Of a stretch of 64,000 bases of DNA, positions 63,058 to 64,000 are shown in pieces (positions within the stretch are counted from its first letter, which is position 1; the number at the start of each line of letters is the position of its first letter). The stretch spans positions 1 to 64,000 of the forward strand of contig JAPLDT010000007.1 in NCBI GenBank assembly GCA_026391315.1. The letters run 5' to 3'. The notes beneath the pieces are model-generated. The model saw nothing but the letters and a program-made list of their open reading frames with translations. It was not told the DNA's origin and did no database searches. This DNA comes from Bacteroidia bacterium. GTDB taxonomy: Bacteria > Bacteroidota > Bacteroidia > Bacteroidales > Prolixibacteraceae. The position numbers and the translations under genes were made by a program.

Positions 63058-63313
63058 GCGTGATTTATCTTAAGTATATACCTGTTAGAAAAGGTTATTT
63101 GCCTGTAATTACGGGAGTTTGACACAGATATGTCGAAATGGTTTAACTAAAGTACGCAAAAAATAAAATCCCCCAATGACGATTTTGAAATTTGAAGAGT
63201 ATTTCCTATTTTCACGAAATACAATGCATTCCAGTACCCACCCAATTTTCCGTTTGCACTAAAGTTTGTTTCATCAATAAACGAGTTAGGGGGCATAAAC
63301 GTACCATTCAAAT

Positions 63314-64000
63314 ATGAGAAAATCCCTTAAGAAAGAGCTATTTGGCAATATTGCAATAATGATGTTTTTAATTGCAATAATTGTAATTGCAGGTATAGTC
63401 AGTGTGTTAATTCAAAAAATTAACATTAAAAGAATAATTGTCGAATATCATGAAATAAATGCTATTTATGATTTAAGCTATTCACTAAAAAAGACGGCCA
63501 AATCAGCTGATAATTACCTTCTGATAAATAATCCGGATGTTAAAATGGAATTTGAAAAGAATATCTGTGAATTGGAATTAACTTATACTAGTTCTAATGC
63601 GATTATTACTGATAGACATTCGAAAAGAATACTCTCCACTGTAAAAAACGGAATTGATAAAATCATTTCGTTAGGACATCAAGACATAAGTAAAATTAAT
63701 GAAGATGAACGAAATGCTATTAACAATGAAATAGAAACCGTTTTAAATAAATCAGACCAAGAGATATTAACCTTTCAGGAAGAAACAAAAAAAGAACTTG
63801 AAGAATATATTAGAATTGATGACAAGATTCGAAACTTCAGCATTATACTAATAACCATAATCGGTTTAATTATTATTATCGGAAGTCTTTTCTGGGGTTT
63901 GTATTTTGTAAAAAAACGTACAGCTCCAATTATTGAATTAATAGATTTTACGCAAAAGGTTGGCGAAGGAAACCTTAATATTAGAGCAGATATCAAATTT
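63314..64000 (+). CDS. Membrane sensor histidine kinase, N-terminal part (cut by window end)
   Basis: Partial CDS, 229 codons, open to the window edge. TM1 (about 13-33), a periplasmic helical region of about 135 residues (four-helix-type, rich in Lys/Glu/Asn), TM2 (about 175-195), then a HAMP-like start (KKRTAPIIELIDFTQKVGEGNLNIRADIKF). Histidine-kinase part not in window. It is divergent from the export operon (256 bp between starts), which suggests it may regulate that operon; the control region 63058-63313 holds no clear TAnnTTTG box for either gene, only a weak TACTTTAG on the minus strand near 63153. Confidence 0.7.
   Translation, partial: MRKSLKKELFGNIAIMMFLIAIIVIAGIVSVLIQKINIKRIIVEYHEINAIYDLSYSLKKTAKSADNYLLINNPDVKMEFEKNICELELTYTSSNAIITDRHSKRILSTVKNGIDKIISLGHQDISKINEDERNAINNEIETVLNKSDQEILTFQEETKKELEEYIRIDDKIRNFSIILITIIGLIIIIGSLFWGLYFVKKRTAPIIELIDFTQKVGEGNLNIRADIKF

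Noticed and set aside
1-64000. tRNA or rRNA genes
   Set aside because: No cloverleaf-like or rRNA-like stretch was recognised by eye in the intergenic regions; a dedicated scan would be decisive.

Overview
The window looks like chromosomal DNA of an anaerobic member of the Bacteroidota, probably near Bacteroidales/Marinilabiliales. This is inferred from the gene set (mreBCD-mrdA-rodA rod cluster, separate ParC/ParE-type topoisomerase genes, many short lipoproteins with SPaseII-like signals, DUF4382, KilA-N/BRO proteins, iron-sulfur electron-bifurcation proteins) and from TAnnTTTG -7 boxes, the Bacteroidota promoter signature, ahead of several genes. No rRNA, tRNA or CRISPR array was recognised.

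Layout. 0.1-0.7 kb: DedA membrane protein. 0.96-7.5 kb (+): a seven-gene operon hdrC-hdrB-hdrA-flxD-flxC-flxB-flxA, the mirror image of the flxABCD-hdrABC NADH dehydrogenase/heterodisulfide-reductase-like complex of Desulfovibrio; it probably bifurcates NADH electrons to ferredoxin and a disulfide acceptor. 7.5-15.1 kb (-): purH-mreB-mreC-mreD-mrdA-rodA, cell elongation. 15.2-24 kb: two FtsX/MacB-type permeases, rsmA, aroK, and topoisomerase genes parC and parE. 24-28.7 kb: a beta-galactosidase tail joined directly to the stop codon of a secreted GH13 amylase, then an Nramp transporter, a small membrane protein and a DUF4382 lipoprotein. 28.8-34.3 kb: secreted nitroreductase-like protein, degenerate repeats, VOC protein, RelE/ParE toxin-antitoxin pair, three-PAS histidine kinase. 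34.6 kb: a 165-bp MITE with perfect terminal inverted repeats and a 10-bp target duplication, just upstream of a PIG-L deacetylase/dienelactone hydrolase pair. 36.8-42.8 kb: radical-SAM maturase and a sulfur-handling island (two YeeE/YedE halves, two rhodanese folds without catalytic cysteine, one double rhodanese lipoprotein with both cysteines). 43-47 kb: AT-rich accessory region with broken BRO-N and KilA-N genes between diverged direct repeats, small lipoproteins and many palindromic repeats.

47.3-63.1 kb (-) is the most striking part. A single apparent operon encodes ABC ATPase, a 1125-residue ABC permease fused to an M1-peptidase-like domain lacking HExxH and ending in a golvesin-like domain, a TolC-type outer-membrane factor, a lipoprotein membrane-fusion protein, a 1024-residue RND pump, a 1578-residue protein joining a full RND pump through a multi-TM linker to an ABC ATPase, and a further ABC-2 permease. 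It looks like a hybrid RND/ABC envelope export system. A divergent sensor kinase gene (63.3 kb to the window end) may control it.

Intergenic regions carry several dispersed short repeat families (CACAAAG-type hairpins, TCCCTACGGGA palindromes, TTATGAG heptads, TTTACTTTATCC tandem repeats, CCTTCGACAAGCTCAGG elements).
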